NCBI GenBank assembly: GCA_028875725.1
Contig: JAPPCR010000023.1
Location: 341,620-405,619 of the forward strand
Direction of reading: 5' to 3'
From: Acidobacteriota bacterium
GTDB lineage: Bacteria; Acidobacteriota; Thermoanaerobaculia; Multivoradales; Multivoraceae
DNA length: 64,000 nucleotides
The notes beneath the pieces are model-generated. The model did no database searches and had not been told where the DNA came from. It saw nothing but the letters and a program-made list of their open reading frames with translations. Shown in pieces: positions 16,249 to 25,548 of the stretch. Within the stretch, counting starts at the first letter, position 1. Every line of letters starts with the position of its first letter. The position numbers were made by a program, and so were the translations under genes.

Positions 16249-19200
16249 TGGACCGTCTCCACGGCGCCCAGGCGCCGCTGGGCCTCGCCCGAGAGAAGCT
16301 CCAGCAGTTGCAGCGAGATCTCCATCGATTCCCGACCCGGCACGTCCCGCAGCGTCAGCACGCCGTCCGGCGCGAAGGCGGCGCCCTCCCGTTCGGACAC
16401 GAAGCGGATCAGCCGTTCCACGTCGACCTTCGCGTCGCGCCGCAGCCGGATCGTCAGCCGGTCGTTGCGGTGGGCGATCGCCTGGACGCCGACGCCCTCC
16501 GCGATCCGCTTCAGTTCAGCCCCCTGGATCAGGGTGTGGACGGGTTCGGGCGGCGGACCGAAGCGGTCGCGCAGTTCCGCGAGCAGCATCGCCGGATCCT
16601 CCGCGGCGTCCGCCAGACGACGGTAGATCTCCAGCCGCAGCGAGATCTCGCCGATGTAGTCCTCCGGGATCGACATGGCCGCGGGCAGGCTGATCGTCGC
16701 TGAGGGGACCTCGGACGGGGCCTCGCCGCGCAGTTCGGCGATCGCATGCTCCAGCATCTTCATGTAGGTCTCGATGCCGACCTCCGCGATATGACCGCTC
16801 TGCTCGGCGCCGAGCAGGTTACCCGCGCCGCGGATCTCCAGGTCGCGGGCGGCGATCCGGAAGCCCGCTCCGAGCTCAGTGAACTCACGGATCGCCACGA
16901 GCCGTTTGCGCGCCTCCTCCGACAGCACCGTGTCCGGCGGCGCCAGCAGATAGCAGTAGCCAAGCTGATCGCTGCGGCCCACCCGGCCCCGCAACTGGTA
17001 GAGCTGGGCCAGACCGAACCGGTCGGCTCGGTGCACGAGCATCGTGTTCACGTTCGGAATGTCGATGCCGTTCTCGATGATCGTCGTCGCGAGCAGCAGG
17101 TCGTACTCGCCCGCGGTGAAGGCGCGCATGCGCCGGCCCAGCTCGGCCTCCTCCATCTGCCCGTGACCGACGGTGATCCTGAGCCCCGGGACCAGTTCCC
17201 GCAGATAGCGGAGAATCCCCTCGATGTCCTCGACCCGGTTGTAGACGTAGAACACCTGGCCGCCGCGCTCCACCTCGAACTCGATCGCCTCGCGCACGAG
17301 GTCGCCCGAGAACGGCAGGATCCTGGTCTCCACCGCCATCCGGTCGCGCGGCGGCGACTCGATCAGGGACAGGTCCCTCACGCCCGCCAGAGACAGCTGC
17401 AGGGTGCGCGGCACCGGCGTCGCCGACATCGCGAGCACGTGGACGTTGCGCCGGAGTTCGCGCAGGCGCTCCTTCTGGGCGACGCCGAAACGCTGCTCCT
17501 CGTCGATCACGACCAGACCCAGGCACGGCATGTCGATGTCCCGGCTGAGCAACCGGTGGGTGCCGATCAGGACGTGAATCTCCCCGGCGGCGAGGCGGGC
17601 CCGGATCGCCCGAATCTCGGCCGCCGACCGGAACCGCGACACCATCTCGACCTCGATGTTGAAACCCTGGAATCGCCGCCGGAACGTCCGCAGGTGCTGG
17701 TCGGCGAGGATCGTCGTCGGCGCCAGAACCGCGACCTGCAGCCCGCTGTCGACCGCCTTGAACGCCGCCCGCATCGCGACTTCCGTCTTGCCGAAGCCGA
17801 CGTCGCCGCACAGCAGGCGGTCCATCGGCCGGTCGCGGGCAAGGTCCTCCTTGATCGTCCGTACAGCTTCCAGCTGATCGGGCGTTTCCTCGTAAGGGAA
17901 GGCGCTCTCGAACTGGAGTTGCCGGTCGCTGTCCTCGTCCATGGGCACCGCCTGCGCCAGCCGGCGCTCCGCGTAGAGCTTCAGCAGGTCGGTCGCGATC
18001 GCCTTGAGACTGCGCCGGATCCGGCTCTTCTTCTTCGCCCAGCTACTGCCGCCCAACTGGTCCAGGCGGGGCGCGATGCCATCGATGCCGCTGTAGCGCT
18101 CGATCTCGTCCACGCGGGTCAGAGGCAGGAGCAGGGTTCTCCCCGACGAGTAGAGCAGCTCCATCACCTCGACCGCGCGCACCTGCTGCTGCCGGAGCGG
18201 ATCGGCCGCAGCCGCCGGACCCTCGCCCGACGGACCATCGAGGGTCTTCAGCCCCAGGAACTGACCGATGCCGTGATCCTCGTGGACCACGAACTCGCCG
18301 ACGCGCAGGTCGCGCAGACCGGAGACGAAGGGACCCATCCGGCGGCGACGTCGGCTCATGGAGAGCCTCTGGCGGAAGAGCTGACCCTCGCCGTAGAGCA
18401 CCAGACCGGCGTGCGGCAGCCGGAAGCCCCGCGCCAGTTCGCCGTCGATCAGGCGCACCGCGCCGCCGTCCCAGTCGATCTCGCGGCGGCCCAGCGTCTG
18501 GCGGAGCGCCTCGTGCCGTTCGGAACGGGCCACCAGCCAGAGGTCGTCGCCGCGCGCCGCGGCTGTCTCCACTTCACGCGGGAAACGGGGAAGCTGATCG
18601 ATCAGCACGTCCGTCTCGACCGCGCCGAAGTCGACCCGGAGGCGCCGCTTTCCCGAAGCCGGATCGCCAGGAGCCCGGTCGAACGTCCCGCCGACCCGGA
18701 ACGCCGCCCGCTCGACGAGCTCCAGCACCTGGTCCGCCGGCACCGTCAACCGCTCCGGCTCGGCCGCGATCTCGCCGTCGTCGCAGCGCCGCCCGTACTC
18801 CTCCCACAACAGCCCGGCGTGCTGTTCGACCTCCCCGCTCACCCGCTCGGGATCGACCACGACCACCGAAGCGTCCGCCATCACCTCGCCGAGGCTCGTG
18901 CTCTGTTCGAGCAGGGGCAGGTACTTCTCCCAGCCGTCGAAGGGTTCCCCGGCCGCCATCTCCTCCAGTTGGGCCCGAGCCTGGTCCGACAGGTCGCCGC
19001 CACGCTCTTGCAGCAGCAGCGCCGACAGATCGGCCGCCCGCTCCGACCCGGCGACGAAGGGCGTCAGGGGCCGGATCCGCAGAGACTCGATCGGCTCCTC
19101 GGAACGCTGGGTGGACGGGTCGAAGCGATGAATGCTCTCGACCGTGTCGCCGAACAGGTCGAGACGCGCCGGTCGGGGTTCGCCGGGCGCGAAGAGATCG

Positions 19201-19742
19201 AACACGCCGCCCCGCTGCGCCACCGCGCCGACCGCCGCGACGAGGTCGCTACGCCGGTAGCCGTGGGCGAGCAGACGGGGCAACAGATCCTCGGGCGCGG
19301 CCCGGCCGCCGACTTCGAGTTCGACCACCGACCCGAGGAACGCGTCCGGCCGCGCCAGGCGGTGGAACAGGGCCCGCGGCGTACAGACGACGGTGACTCT
19401 CGAAGCCCCGAGCAGGGCATCGTAGGCCGTGCTCTCCTGGGCGCGCACCAGCAGCGAGGCCTCCGCCTGCTGGTAGGGCGTCAGCGCCGGCGACGGAAAC
19501 GGGATGAGCCGCGCCCGGCCCGGCCCCCGCAGCAGCCCCCCGGCCTCGGTCCAAGCCAGAACCTCGTTCTCACTCGGTACGACAACGAGCTGCGCTCCTT
19601 CCCGATCCTCCGCCAGCAGCTCGAACACGACCGCCGCCGCCCGCACCGGAAGACCGACGACCGCCGCTCGCTTCGCATCCGCCAACTCGCGGTAGTCCCG
19701 GCCCCGACGAATGCGGCGGCCCAGTTCACGCCACGCGGACAC
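16245..19742 (-). CDS. mfd: Transcription-repair coupling factor Mfd
   Basis: Protein of 1165 aa, full length for the family. Mfd removes stalled RNA polymerase and recruits UvrA. Domains in order are: UvrB-homology region (about 1-350), RNA-polymerase-interacting CarD-like domain with GEFVVHEDHGIGQFLGLKTL (about 475-560), translocase lobes with Walker A LLCGDVGFGKTEVAMR, Walker B-type VIDEEQRFGV, AMSATPVPRTLQLSL and QLRGRVGRSDQLGYCYLL, then the C-terminal TRCF domain. The start is GTG at 19742. Confidence 0.97.
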   Translation of the reverse strand: MSAWRELGRRIRRGRDYRELADAKRAAVVGLPVRAAAVVFELLAEDREGAQLVVVPSENEVLAWTEAGGLLRGPGRARLIPFPSPALTPYQQAEASLLVRAQESTAYDALLGASRVTVVCTPRALFHRLARPDAFLGSVVELEVGGRAAPEDLLPRLLAHGYRRSDLVAAVGAVAQRGGVFDLFAPGEPRPARLDLFGDTVESIHRFDPSTQRSEEPIESLRIRPLTPFVAGSERAADLSALLLQERGGDLSDQARAQLEEMAAGEPFDGWEKYLPLLEQSTSLGEVMADASVVVVDPERVSGEVEQHAGLLWEEYGRRCDDGEIAAEPERLTVPADQVLELVERAAFRVGGTFDRAPGDPASGKRRLRVDFGAVETDVLIDQLPRFPREVETAAARGDDLWLVARSERHEALRQTLGRREIDWDGGAVRLIDGELARGFRLPHAGLVLYGEGQLFRQRLSMSRRRRRMGPFVSGLRDLRVGEFVVHEDHGIGQFLGLKTLDGPSGEGPAAAADPLRQQQVRAVEVMELLYSSGRTLLLPLTRVDEIERYSGIDGIAPRLDQLGGSSWAKKKSRIRRSLKAIATDLLKLYAERRLAQAVPMDEDSDRQLQFESAFPYEETPDQLEAVRTIKEDLARDRPMDRLLCGDVGFGKTEVAMRAAFKAVDSGLQVAVLAPTTILADQHLRTFRRRFQGFNIEVEMVSRFRSAAEIRAIRARLAAGEIHVLIGTHRLLSRDIDMPCLGLVVIDEEQRFGVAQKERLRELRRNVHVLAMSATPVPRTLQLSLAGVRDLSLIESPPRDRMAVETRILPFSGDLVREAIEFEVERGGQVFYVYNRVEDIEGILRYLRELVPGLRITVGHGQMEEAELGRRMRAFTAGEYDLLLATTIIENGIDIPNVNTMLVHRADRFGLAQLYQLRGRVGRSDQLGYCYLLAPPDTVLSEEARKRLVAIREFTELGAGFRIAARDLEIRGAGNLLGAEQSGHIAEVGIETYMKMLEHAIAELRGEAPSEVPSATISLPAAMSIPEDYIGEISLRLEIYRRLADAAEDPAMLLAELRDRFGPPPEPVHTLIQGAELKRIAEGVGVQAIAHRNDRLTIRLRRDAKVDVERLIRFVSEREGAAFAPDGVLTLRDVPGRESMEISLQLLELLSGEAQRRLGAVETVH

Positions 19743-19760
19743 CGGTCGGGGAAGCCGGAA

Positions 19761-20111
19761 TCACTCGTCCGTCTGCGGCAGGACGACAACCGTGTCGCCC
19801 GGCCTCACCAGGCCCAGCTCCTCGCGCGCCAGCCGCTCCAGCACCACGGGATCGTCCTGGAGCAACTCCACCCTGCGGCTGAGTCGATCCACGCGCAGCC
19901 GGGTTTCCTCGAGGTCGATCTCGAGTTCCGCCTCGCGCTCCGCCAGTTCAGCCAGCCCCGCGTAGCTCTCGGAGCCCGCCCTCGCAAGAAACAGCAGGGC
20001 GAGGATCAGCCCCACGCCGATCAACGTCGGCAGCGAACGCTGAGCCCTCTCGCGCCAACGATCCACGCGCTCCCGCAGCCGTTCGCGCCCGTCTGGAGGC
20101 GTCGCCGACAC
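19761..20111 (-). CDS. ftsB: FtsB/DivIC-like septum formation initiator
   Basis: Small protein of 116 aa with a basic N-terminus, one membrane helix at about residues 28-46 and a coiled coil (about 50-85) ending in the DPVVLERLAREELGLVRPGD segment typical of the septum-formation-initiator family. It would form the FtsQLB complex with FtsL and FtsQ from the cluster upstream. The GTG at 20111 is the only good start. It lies 18 nt upstream of mfd, a common neighbour in other genomes. Confidence 0.8.
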   Translation of the reverse strand: MSATPPDGRERLRERVDRWRERAQRSLPTLIGVGLILALLFLARAGSESYAGLAELAEREAELEIDLEETRLRVDRLSRRVELLQDDPVVLERLAREELGLVRPGDTVVVLPQTDE

Positions 20112-20160
20112 GGGGAAAGCCTACACGAGCCGCGGTCCCGCGTCCGGAGCGTCCGAGTGG

Positions 20161-20189
20161 TTGACACCTCCTCCCGCCTGTGCCACGAT
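20161..20189 (+). promoter_or_regulatory. Promoter of the initiator tRNA gene
   Basis: A perfect -35 hexamer TTGACA (20161-20166) is followed after 17 nt by CACGAT (20184-20189), three matches to the -10 consensus. The 5' end of the tRNA begins 12 nt further on, the right distance for a short leader. Confidence 0.6.
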
Positions 20190-20201
20190 TTTCGGTCCTG
20201 A

Positions 20202-20278
<77 letters not shown>

Positions 20279-20288
20279 AGTCGATACA

Positions 20289-20315
20289 GGGCGCGGCCGT
20301 TGGCCGCGCCCTTTT
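20289..20315 (+). terminator. Rho-independent terminator after tRNA-fMet
   Basis: A 10-bp perfect G+C stem GGGCGCGGCC/GGCCGCGCCC with a 3-nt loop is followed by TTTT. It begins 11 nt after the tRNA CCA end, so it most likely ends the tRNA transcript. Confidence 0.85.
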
Positions 20316-20325
20316 CGCTGGGTGC

Positions 20326-20343
20326 GCGGGTCTTCTGACCCGC
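20326..20343. repeat. REP-like hairpin, GCGGGTC module
   Basis: A 7-bp palindrome GCGGGTC-TTCT-GACCCGC preceded by GGTGC. Nearly identical copies lie at 14225, 45599 and 48177. It follows the tRNA terminator and has no T-run of its own. A further GC-rich palindrome (CGGCGC/GCGCCG) lies around 20359-20373. Confidence 0.65.
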
Positions 20344-20389
20344 CTCAGGGAACACTGCCGGCGCGCAGCGCCGTCCGCACTGGAATCCC

Positions 20390-21478
20390 CTACGGAATGA
20401 AGGGCAGCACCGAGTAACGCACCCGCTTCGTGTAGCGCTCCCACAGCTCGCCGTACTTCGCGCGGCAGCGACGGTCGTCACGCCGGGAACGGTGGAGCAG
20501 CAGTCCCGTCAGCCACGCCGGCAGCAGGAAGGGCACCCAGGACACGAAGCCGGTGGTCAGCGTGAACGCGAAGTAGACGCAGATCTCGCCGGTGTAGTTG
20601 AGGTGTCGCCCCTTGCCCCAGAAACCGGACACCAGCAAGCGCCCGTCCAGGGTTTCGGCCTGTCGCCCCCAGATCCTGACGTTCGGATCCTGCTTGAAGC
20701 GGTGTTTCTGCTCGTTGGCGCCACGGAAGAGCCAGAAGCCGAAAGCGGCAAGCAGGACGATGCCGGCCGCCGCCACCGGAGGCAAGGTGTCCGGCGCGTC
20801 GACCAGCCACCACCCGGACAGGCAGTAGAAGAACGGCACCAGGACGTAGTCGCCCCAGACCAGGCCCAGCCCGAAACGCTCGGCGATGATGTCCCAGGTG
20901 TGGACCATCCCGTACTCGAACTGGAAGTAGTTGAACACGTAGACGAAGGTGATGGCCTGGTAGACGGCCATCGCCAGCGTCAGCCGGCCGTGGGTTTCGA
21001 ACTGGACGGCGGCGAAGGACAGGTTGAACACCGCCAGGCCGATGAGCGACGGCCGGTAGCTGAACATCTTAAGGTCCACACCGAAGAGGGTCGGGTTGAG
21101 CTCCGAACCCATCAGGAACGCTCGACCATCTCCCTCCGGGGCGCGCCCGGGTCGTGCTCCCCGGAGATAGAGCCAGCCCGATGCGGCAAGGGCGAACACG
21201 TTCGCGACGACGAACAGGGCCGCGAAGCGGGTGTGCAGCACAGAGAAGGAGAACCAGCCGAACCCCTGGGCGACGATGCCCAGCGTCACCGTGACCAGGA
21301 ACAGGGCCAGGCCGTTCAGCTTGTAGATACGCGTTTCCCCCTCGAGCTCGGGCCCGGCGACCCGCCGGCCGGGCAGGACCATCGAACCCGCGAAGAGAAA
21401 GCCGATGAACAGCAACAGCATCCCCGCCGCCTCGAGCAGGGTGCCGGCCGACAGCGCGGACAACGAGAACTGCGGCAT
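20390..21478 (-). CDS. ERG4/ERG24-family sterol reductase homologue
   Basis: Membrane protein of 362 aa with about nine hydrophobic segments. The family members reduce the sterol C14, C24(28) or C7 double bonds with NADPH. The C-terminal family signature is clear: LLVSGFWGKGRHLNYTGEI, then HRSRRDDRRCRAKYGELW and the terminal RVRYSVLPFIP. The middle contains YFQFEYGMVHTWDIIAERFG and WGDYVLVPFFYCL, also typical. Whether its substrate is a sterol, a hopanoid precursor or another isoprenoid cannot be told. It is 25 nt downstream of an MFS gene on the same strand, and may be cotranscribed. Confidence 0.85.
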   Translation of the reverse strand: MPQFSLSALSAGTLLEAAGMLLLFIGFLFAGSMVLPGRRVAGPELEGETRIYKLNGLALFLVTVTLGIVAQGFGWFSFSVLHTRFAALFVVANVFALAASGWLYLRGARPGRAPEGDGRAFLMGSELNPTLFGVDLKMFSYRPSLIGLAVFNLSFAAVQFETHGRLTLAMAVYQAITFVYVFNYFQFEYGMVHTWDIIAERFGLGLVWGDYVLVPFFYCLSGWWLVDAPDTLPPVAAAGIVLLAAFGFWLFRGANEQKHRFKQDPNVRIWGRQAETLDGRLLVSGFWGKGRHLNYTGEICVYFAFTLTTGFVSWVPFLLPAWLTGLLLHRSRRDDRRCRAKYGELWERYTKRVRYSVLPFIP

Positions 21479-21503
21479 GTCTGTACCTCCCTGTCGGAGA
21501 AGC

Positions 21504-22679
21504 CTAGCCGCGTAGGCGCGCGGAAGCCGCCGCCGCGACGATCAGCACCGCTCCGATGGCAATGAACGGCGCCTCCGGCGACAAAGCCTGGAACAGGTAG
21601 GCCGCTGCCAGCGGCGCCGCGATCTTGCTGCCGTTGCCATACGCCTGCTGCACGCCGAGCACCTGGCCCACGACGCCGCTCCCGGGCGCGTGCTTCGACA
21701 CCTGGGACGTCGTGCAGGGGAAGAGCAGCGACGTTCCCAGCGGTACGAGGAAGATCGCCGCTCCGAGCGTCCAGAGGCCGGTGGCGAAGGGAGTGGCGAT
21801 CAACCCGACGCCGAAGCTCACGGCGCCGGCCCGCAGAACATTGACCTCGCCGTAGCGGCGCACCACCGGCCCCAGCACGACTACGCGGAATGCGATGGAC
21901 AGGCCGCCGAGATAGAGGAAGAACAGGCCGATGTTCGATTCGTCGACCCCGAAACGGCGACCGAGGTAGAGGCCGATGATCGCCGTCATCCCCGCCATGC
22001 CGATCTGGCCAGCGGCATAGATCCAGATCAGCAGGTTCAGCGGACGCAGGGGCTGCGTGGCGACGCGACCCACCGCGGCCAGGATGGAGTAGCGCGTCTT
22101 CTCCGCCACCTCCCTTTCCCTTCTCTGTCGCGATTCCGGCAGCCAGAAGCGCGCGAACACCGCTGCCGCCAGGCTGAAGGCCGCGGCCACGGCGCCGGCG
22201 CCGGCCGGATGAAGCTGACCCGCGAAGCCGCCCACGGCCGGGCCGATCATCGCCGCGGCGCTGGTGACGGCGGTGACCCAGCCGATGCCCTCGGCCCGCC
22301 GCTCCCCGGTGACCGAGTCTGCGATGTAGGCGAACACCACCGGCACCGTACCGCCGCCGACACCGTGCACCAGGCGGGCCAACAGCAGGAGCTCGAGCGA
22401 CTGGGCCAGCCCGAAGAGCAGGTAACCCGCGGCCGACACCACGAGGCCGAGAAGCAGCGCCGGCCTCCGGCCTCTCCGGTCGGCGAGCCGGCCCCAGAGT
22501 GGAGCGGTCGCCATCGACGCCAGGGCGAAGGCGGATACCAGGGCGCCGACTTCCAGGGGCGTCGCGCCGTAGCGCTCGGCGTAGAACGGCAGGAGCGCCA
22601 CGACCAGGAACTCGCCCAGCGTGCTGACGAAGGCGACCACCATCAAGGCCGCCAGGCGATGGTCGATCAAGCGCGACAT
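21504..22679 (-). CDS. MFS transporter, DHA1/TetA-like
   Basis: Protein of 391 aa with twelve hydrophobic segments. The cytoplasmic loop 2-3 motif GRLADRRGRRPALLLGL is the major-facilitator signature, and loop 4-5 has LLLARLVHGVGGGTVPVVFAYIA with the antiporter-type motif C region at GPAVGGF. Such proteins usually export drugs or small metabolites by proton antiport. The ATG at 22679 is preferred because a perfect GGAGG lies 8 nt upstream; a GTG at 22703 is an in-frame alternative. It lies 25 nt after the ABC permease gene. Confidence 0.85.
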   Translation of the reverse strand: MSRLIDHRLAALMVVAFVSTLGEFLVVALLPFYAERYGATPLEVGALVSAFALASMATAPLWGRLADRRGRRPALLLGLVVSAAGYLLFGLAQSLELLLLARLVHGVGGGTVPVVFAYIADSVTGERRAEGIGWVTAVTSAAAMIGPAVGGFAGQLHPAGAGAVAAAFSLAAAVFARFWLPESRQRREREVAEKTRYSILAAVGRVATQPLRPLNLLIWIYAAGQIGMAGMTAIIGLYLGRRFGVDESNIGLFFLYLGGLSIAFRVVVLGPVVRRYGEVNVLRAGAVSFGVGLIATPFATGLWTLGAAIFLVPLGTSLLFPCTTSQVSKHAPGSGVVGQVLGVQQAYGNGSKIAAPLAAAYLFQALSPEAPFIAIGAVLIVAAAASARLRG

Positions 22680-22704
22680 TTGGCGGTCCTCCAACCGCGA
22701 CACG

Positions 22705-24393
22705 TCAGAGGCGGCCGCCGGCCCGGTCGTCCCAGGCGATGAACGCGGCCGCGCTCAGCAGCATGAGCAGCACCCCGTAGGCAGCGGCGATACCCGTCTC
22801 CTGGATTCGCAGGCTGGACTGAATCTCGATCGAGATCGGGCGGGTGTCGTAGGTGTAGAGCACGATCGACGTCACGAAATCGCCCAGCATCGTGATGAAG
22901 GCGAGACCCGCGCCCGCGATCACGGCCGGCCGCAGCAGGGGCAGCACGATCTGCGCGACCGTCCTCAACGTTCCGGCGCCCAGACTCGCCGCCGCTTCCT
23001 CCAGGCGCGGGTCGAGCTGGCGCAGGCCGGCGAAGATGGAGCGGCCGGTCAGCGGCAGGGAGCGAACCAGGTACGCCAGCGGCAGGATCCACAGCGTGCC
23101 CACCAGCACGAAGCGGCCGACCCAGGGCGCGTTGACGCTCATCGCCGCAGCCAGGGCCAGAGCGAACACGGTGCCGGGTATCGCCCAGGGCAGCGTCATC
23201 ATCGCCTCGAGCGCGCGCCCGGGCAGGCCCCCGCGCCGGAGCGACAGCCGCGCCGCCATCACGCCCACCACCACCGCCGCCAGCGTCGCCGCGGCGGCCA
23301 TCCAGATCGAGTTCAACGCCGGTCGTAGCCGCTCGGTCGAAGACAGGAGTTCGCCGTAGTTGACGAGCCCGAGCACCGGCGGGAATGCCTCGACCGTCCA
23401 GGTGTTCGGCGGCACGAGCGACATCAGGATGAGCGTCGCGTGCGGCAGCAGGAGCACGCCGGCCAGGACCCAGCCACCTGCCGCCGCCCCGACGCGGGCG
23501 CCCCGGCTATGCAGACGGCGTCGCGCCGGCGGCGTGCCCCGCGCTCCCGACGCAAGGTCCAGGCCCGGATCGATCTTGCGAAGCAGCAGCAACGACGCGA
23601 AGGCGAGTAGCGCCAGCATGGTCGTCTCGACGTAGGCCATGCGCAGCTCGCCGTTCAGCTTCGACGCCACGATCTGGGTCGTCATCACGCGGAACCCGCC
23701 GCCGAAGATGTAGGGCGCCGAGAACGAGCCGAGCGAGGTCATGAACGTGAGCAGCGTCGCCCCAGCCAGCGCGGGACGGAGCCGCGGCAGCGTGACCCGG
23801 AAGAGGATCTGCGGCCGGCTGGCACCCAGACTCTGTGCCGCCTCGATGGCCGCGCCGTCCTGGCCGGACAGTCCCGCCCGGGTGAACAGGTAGAAGTAGA
23901 CGTACATCGAGTACGCGTGGACCAGCAGGATCGCCCAGGCTCCGGTGAGACGCCAGGACACATCCAGCCCCAGCGTCTGGAGCCCGCGCGCCGCGAGCCC
24001 GCTCTCGCCGTAGAGGAAGAGAAAGGCGATGACGCCGACCAGCGACGGCAGCGCCACCGGCAGCGCGACCAGGGCGCCGAGCAACCGCCGGCCCGGGATC
24101 TCGTTGCGCTCGAACAGGAAGCCCAGCGGCACGCCGATCGCGGCCGCGGCGAGAGTGGAGAGCACGGAGATCCAGAGCGTCCGCCACATCGCGTTCCACT
24201 CGTCGGCACGAGTGAAGAAGGACTGGAACGCCTCGGTCGTCGGGCCGCCTCCGCCAGGGCTGCCGATGCCGAAGGCCTCCGCCGCGACGACCAGCAGCGG
24301 GTAGCCGACGAGCCAGACGAGGAACGCCAGCACCAGCCACGGCATGAGCGACCGGAGCTGCGGCGCCCGTCGGCCGGTCCCGGCGGCGCTCAA
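22705..24393 (-). CDS. Fused double-domain ABC permease (iron/thiamine/aminoethylphosphonate type)
   Basis: Inner-membrane permease of 562 aa made of two homologous halves (about 15-270 and 300-555), each with about six helices and an EAA loop (EAAQSLGASRPQILFRVTLP and EEAAASLGAGTLRTVAQIVL). This architecture is that of FbpB, ThiP and related importers. It starts with TTG at 24393, overlapping the ATPase stop (TTGA). The preceding ATPase and binding-protein genes complete the importer. Confidence 0.88.
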   Translation of the reverse strand: MSAAGTGRRAPQLRSLMPWLVLAFLVWLVGYPLLVVAAEAFGIGSPGGGGPTTEAFQSFFTRADEWNAMWRTLWISVLSTLAAAAIGVPLGFLFERNEIPGRRLLGALVALPVALPSLVGVIAFLFLYGESGLAARGLQTLGLDVSWRLTGAWAILLVHAYSMYVYFYLFTRAGLSGQDGAAIEAAQSLGASRPQILFRVTLPRLRPALAGATLLTFMTSLGSFSAPYIFGGGFRVMTTQIVASKLNGELRMAYVETTMLALLAFASLLLLRKIDPGLDLASGARGTPPARRRLHSRGARVGAAAGGWVLAGVLLLPHATLILMSLVPPNTWTVEAFPPVLGLVNYGELLSSTERLRPALNSIWMAAAATLAAVVVGVMAARLSLRRGGLPGRALEAMMTLPWAIPGTVFALALAAAMSVNAPWVGRFVLVGTLWILPLAYLVRSLPLTGRSIFAGLRQLDPRLEEAAASLGAGTLRTVAQIVLPLLRPAVIAGAGLAFITMLGDFVTSIVLYTYDTRPISIEIQSSLRIQETGIAAAYGVLLMLLSAAAFIAWDDRAGGRL

Positions 24394-25523
24394 GGATCGG
24401 ACTCCGTCGAAACTCCAGTAAACGCCGAGGGCGGCTCCCCGGCAAGCTGCCGCACGACGCAGGCGCCACTCAGACCCGCCGCGGTTCCCGGCATCGCCAC
24501 CTCAATGGCCGGTCCCGCCGCCGAGCCGTCCCCTGCGTCACTCCGAGTCGACGCAAGGCGTACCGTGTAGAAGCTGTTGCTGCCGGTGAAGCGCTCCGCC
24601 TCGATCCGGCCAGCCAACCCCGACCCGCCGTCCGTCGACAGTTCCAGGGCCTCGGGACGAACACAGACGTCGACCTGCTCTCCCGCCCGAAGTCCGCTGC
24701 CGCCTCGACACAGCCAAGGCTCCGCCCGCGGCTGCGATTCCAGGCGCACCGTCAGTTCGTCGCCGTCGCGCCGCTCAAGAACGACCCCCGCCAGCACGGA
24801 GCAGCGGCCGACGAAGGTAGCCACGAAACGCGAAGCGGGATCCCGGTAGAGCTCCGCCGGCCCTCCGACCTGCTCGAGGCCTCCCTCATTCAGCAGGCCG
24901 ATCCGCTCGCCGAGTTCGAAGGCCTCCTCCTGTTCGTGGGTCACCAGGACGGTCGTGATGCCGGTCTGCTTGACCGTCCGGCGCAGGTCGGCGCGGGTCT
25001 CCTCGCGCAGCGCCGGGTCCAGGTTCGAAAGGGGCTCATCGAGCAGCAGCACCCGCGGCCGCGGCGCCAGCGCCCGCGCGAGGGCCACCCGTTGCTGCTG
25101 GCCGCCCGAAAGCTCGGCGATCCGCCGCTGTTCGAAGCCGGAGAGTCGCACGAGTTCGAGCATCTCGGCCACGCGTGCATCCGCCTCGCCTTGCGCTCCG
25201 CCTCGGACCTTCAGCCCGAAGGAGACGTTCTCGGCCACGCTCAGGTGCGGGAAGAGCGCGTAGCTCTGGAACAGCATGCCCACTCCCCGACGCGCCGGCG
25301 GCAGGTGTTCGACCGCCTCGTCCGCGATCAGCAGGCGTCCGCGGTCGAGCTGCTCGAAGCCCGCCAGCAGACGCAGCATCGTCGTCTTGCCGCTGCCGCT
25401 CGGACCGAGCAGGGCGAAGATCTCACCCGGTTCGACGGTCAGCGAGACGCCGGCGAGGACGACCGTGTCGTCGAACGCCTTGAAGACGTCGTCGAAGCGG
25501 ACCGAGACGCCGGACGCCGTCAC
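24390..25523 (-). CDS. ABC importer ATPase (FbpC/PotA-like)
   Basis: Protein of 377 aa. The nucleotide-binding domain has Walker A GPSGSGKTT, the Q-loop MLFQSYALFPHLSV, signature LSGGQQQR, Walker B LLLDEPLSNLD and the H-loop VTHEQEEAF. A TOBE-type C-terminal domain (about 240-377) follows. It powers import by the neighbouring fused permease. The start is GTG at 25523, 25 nt after the binding-protein gene. Confidence 0.93.
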   Translation of the reverse strand: MTASGVSVRFDDVFKAFDDTVVLAGVSLTVEPGEIFALLGPSGSGKTTMLRLLAGFEQLDRGRLLIADEAVEHLPPARRGVGMLFQSYALFPHLSVAENVSFGLKVRGGAQGEADARVAEMLELVRLSGFEQRRIAELSGGQQQRVALARALAPRPRVLLLDEPLSNLDPALREETRADLRRTVKQTGITTVLVTHEQEEAFELGERIGLLNEGGLEQVGGPAELYRDPASRFVATFVGRCSVLAGVVLERRDGDELTVRLESQPRAEPWLCRGGSGLRAGEQVDVCVRPEALELSTDGGSGLAGRIEAERFTGSNSFYTVRLASTRSDAGDGSAAGPAIEVAMPGTAAGLSGACVVRQLAGEPPSAFTGVSTESDP

Positions 25524-25548
25524 CTGGCAGCCCGTGGGACGCGCCGGC

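Noticed and set aside
16746..20201. 1151-codon open frame antisense to mfd
   Set aside because: It mirrors the mfd reading frame; the translation is Arg/His/Gln-rich and has no domain, whereas mfd on the other strand is unambiguous.
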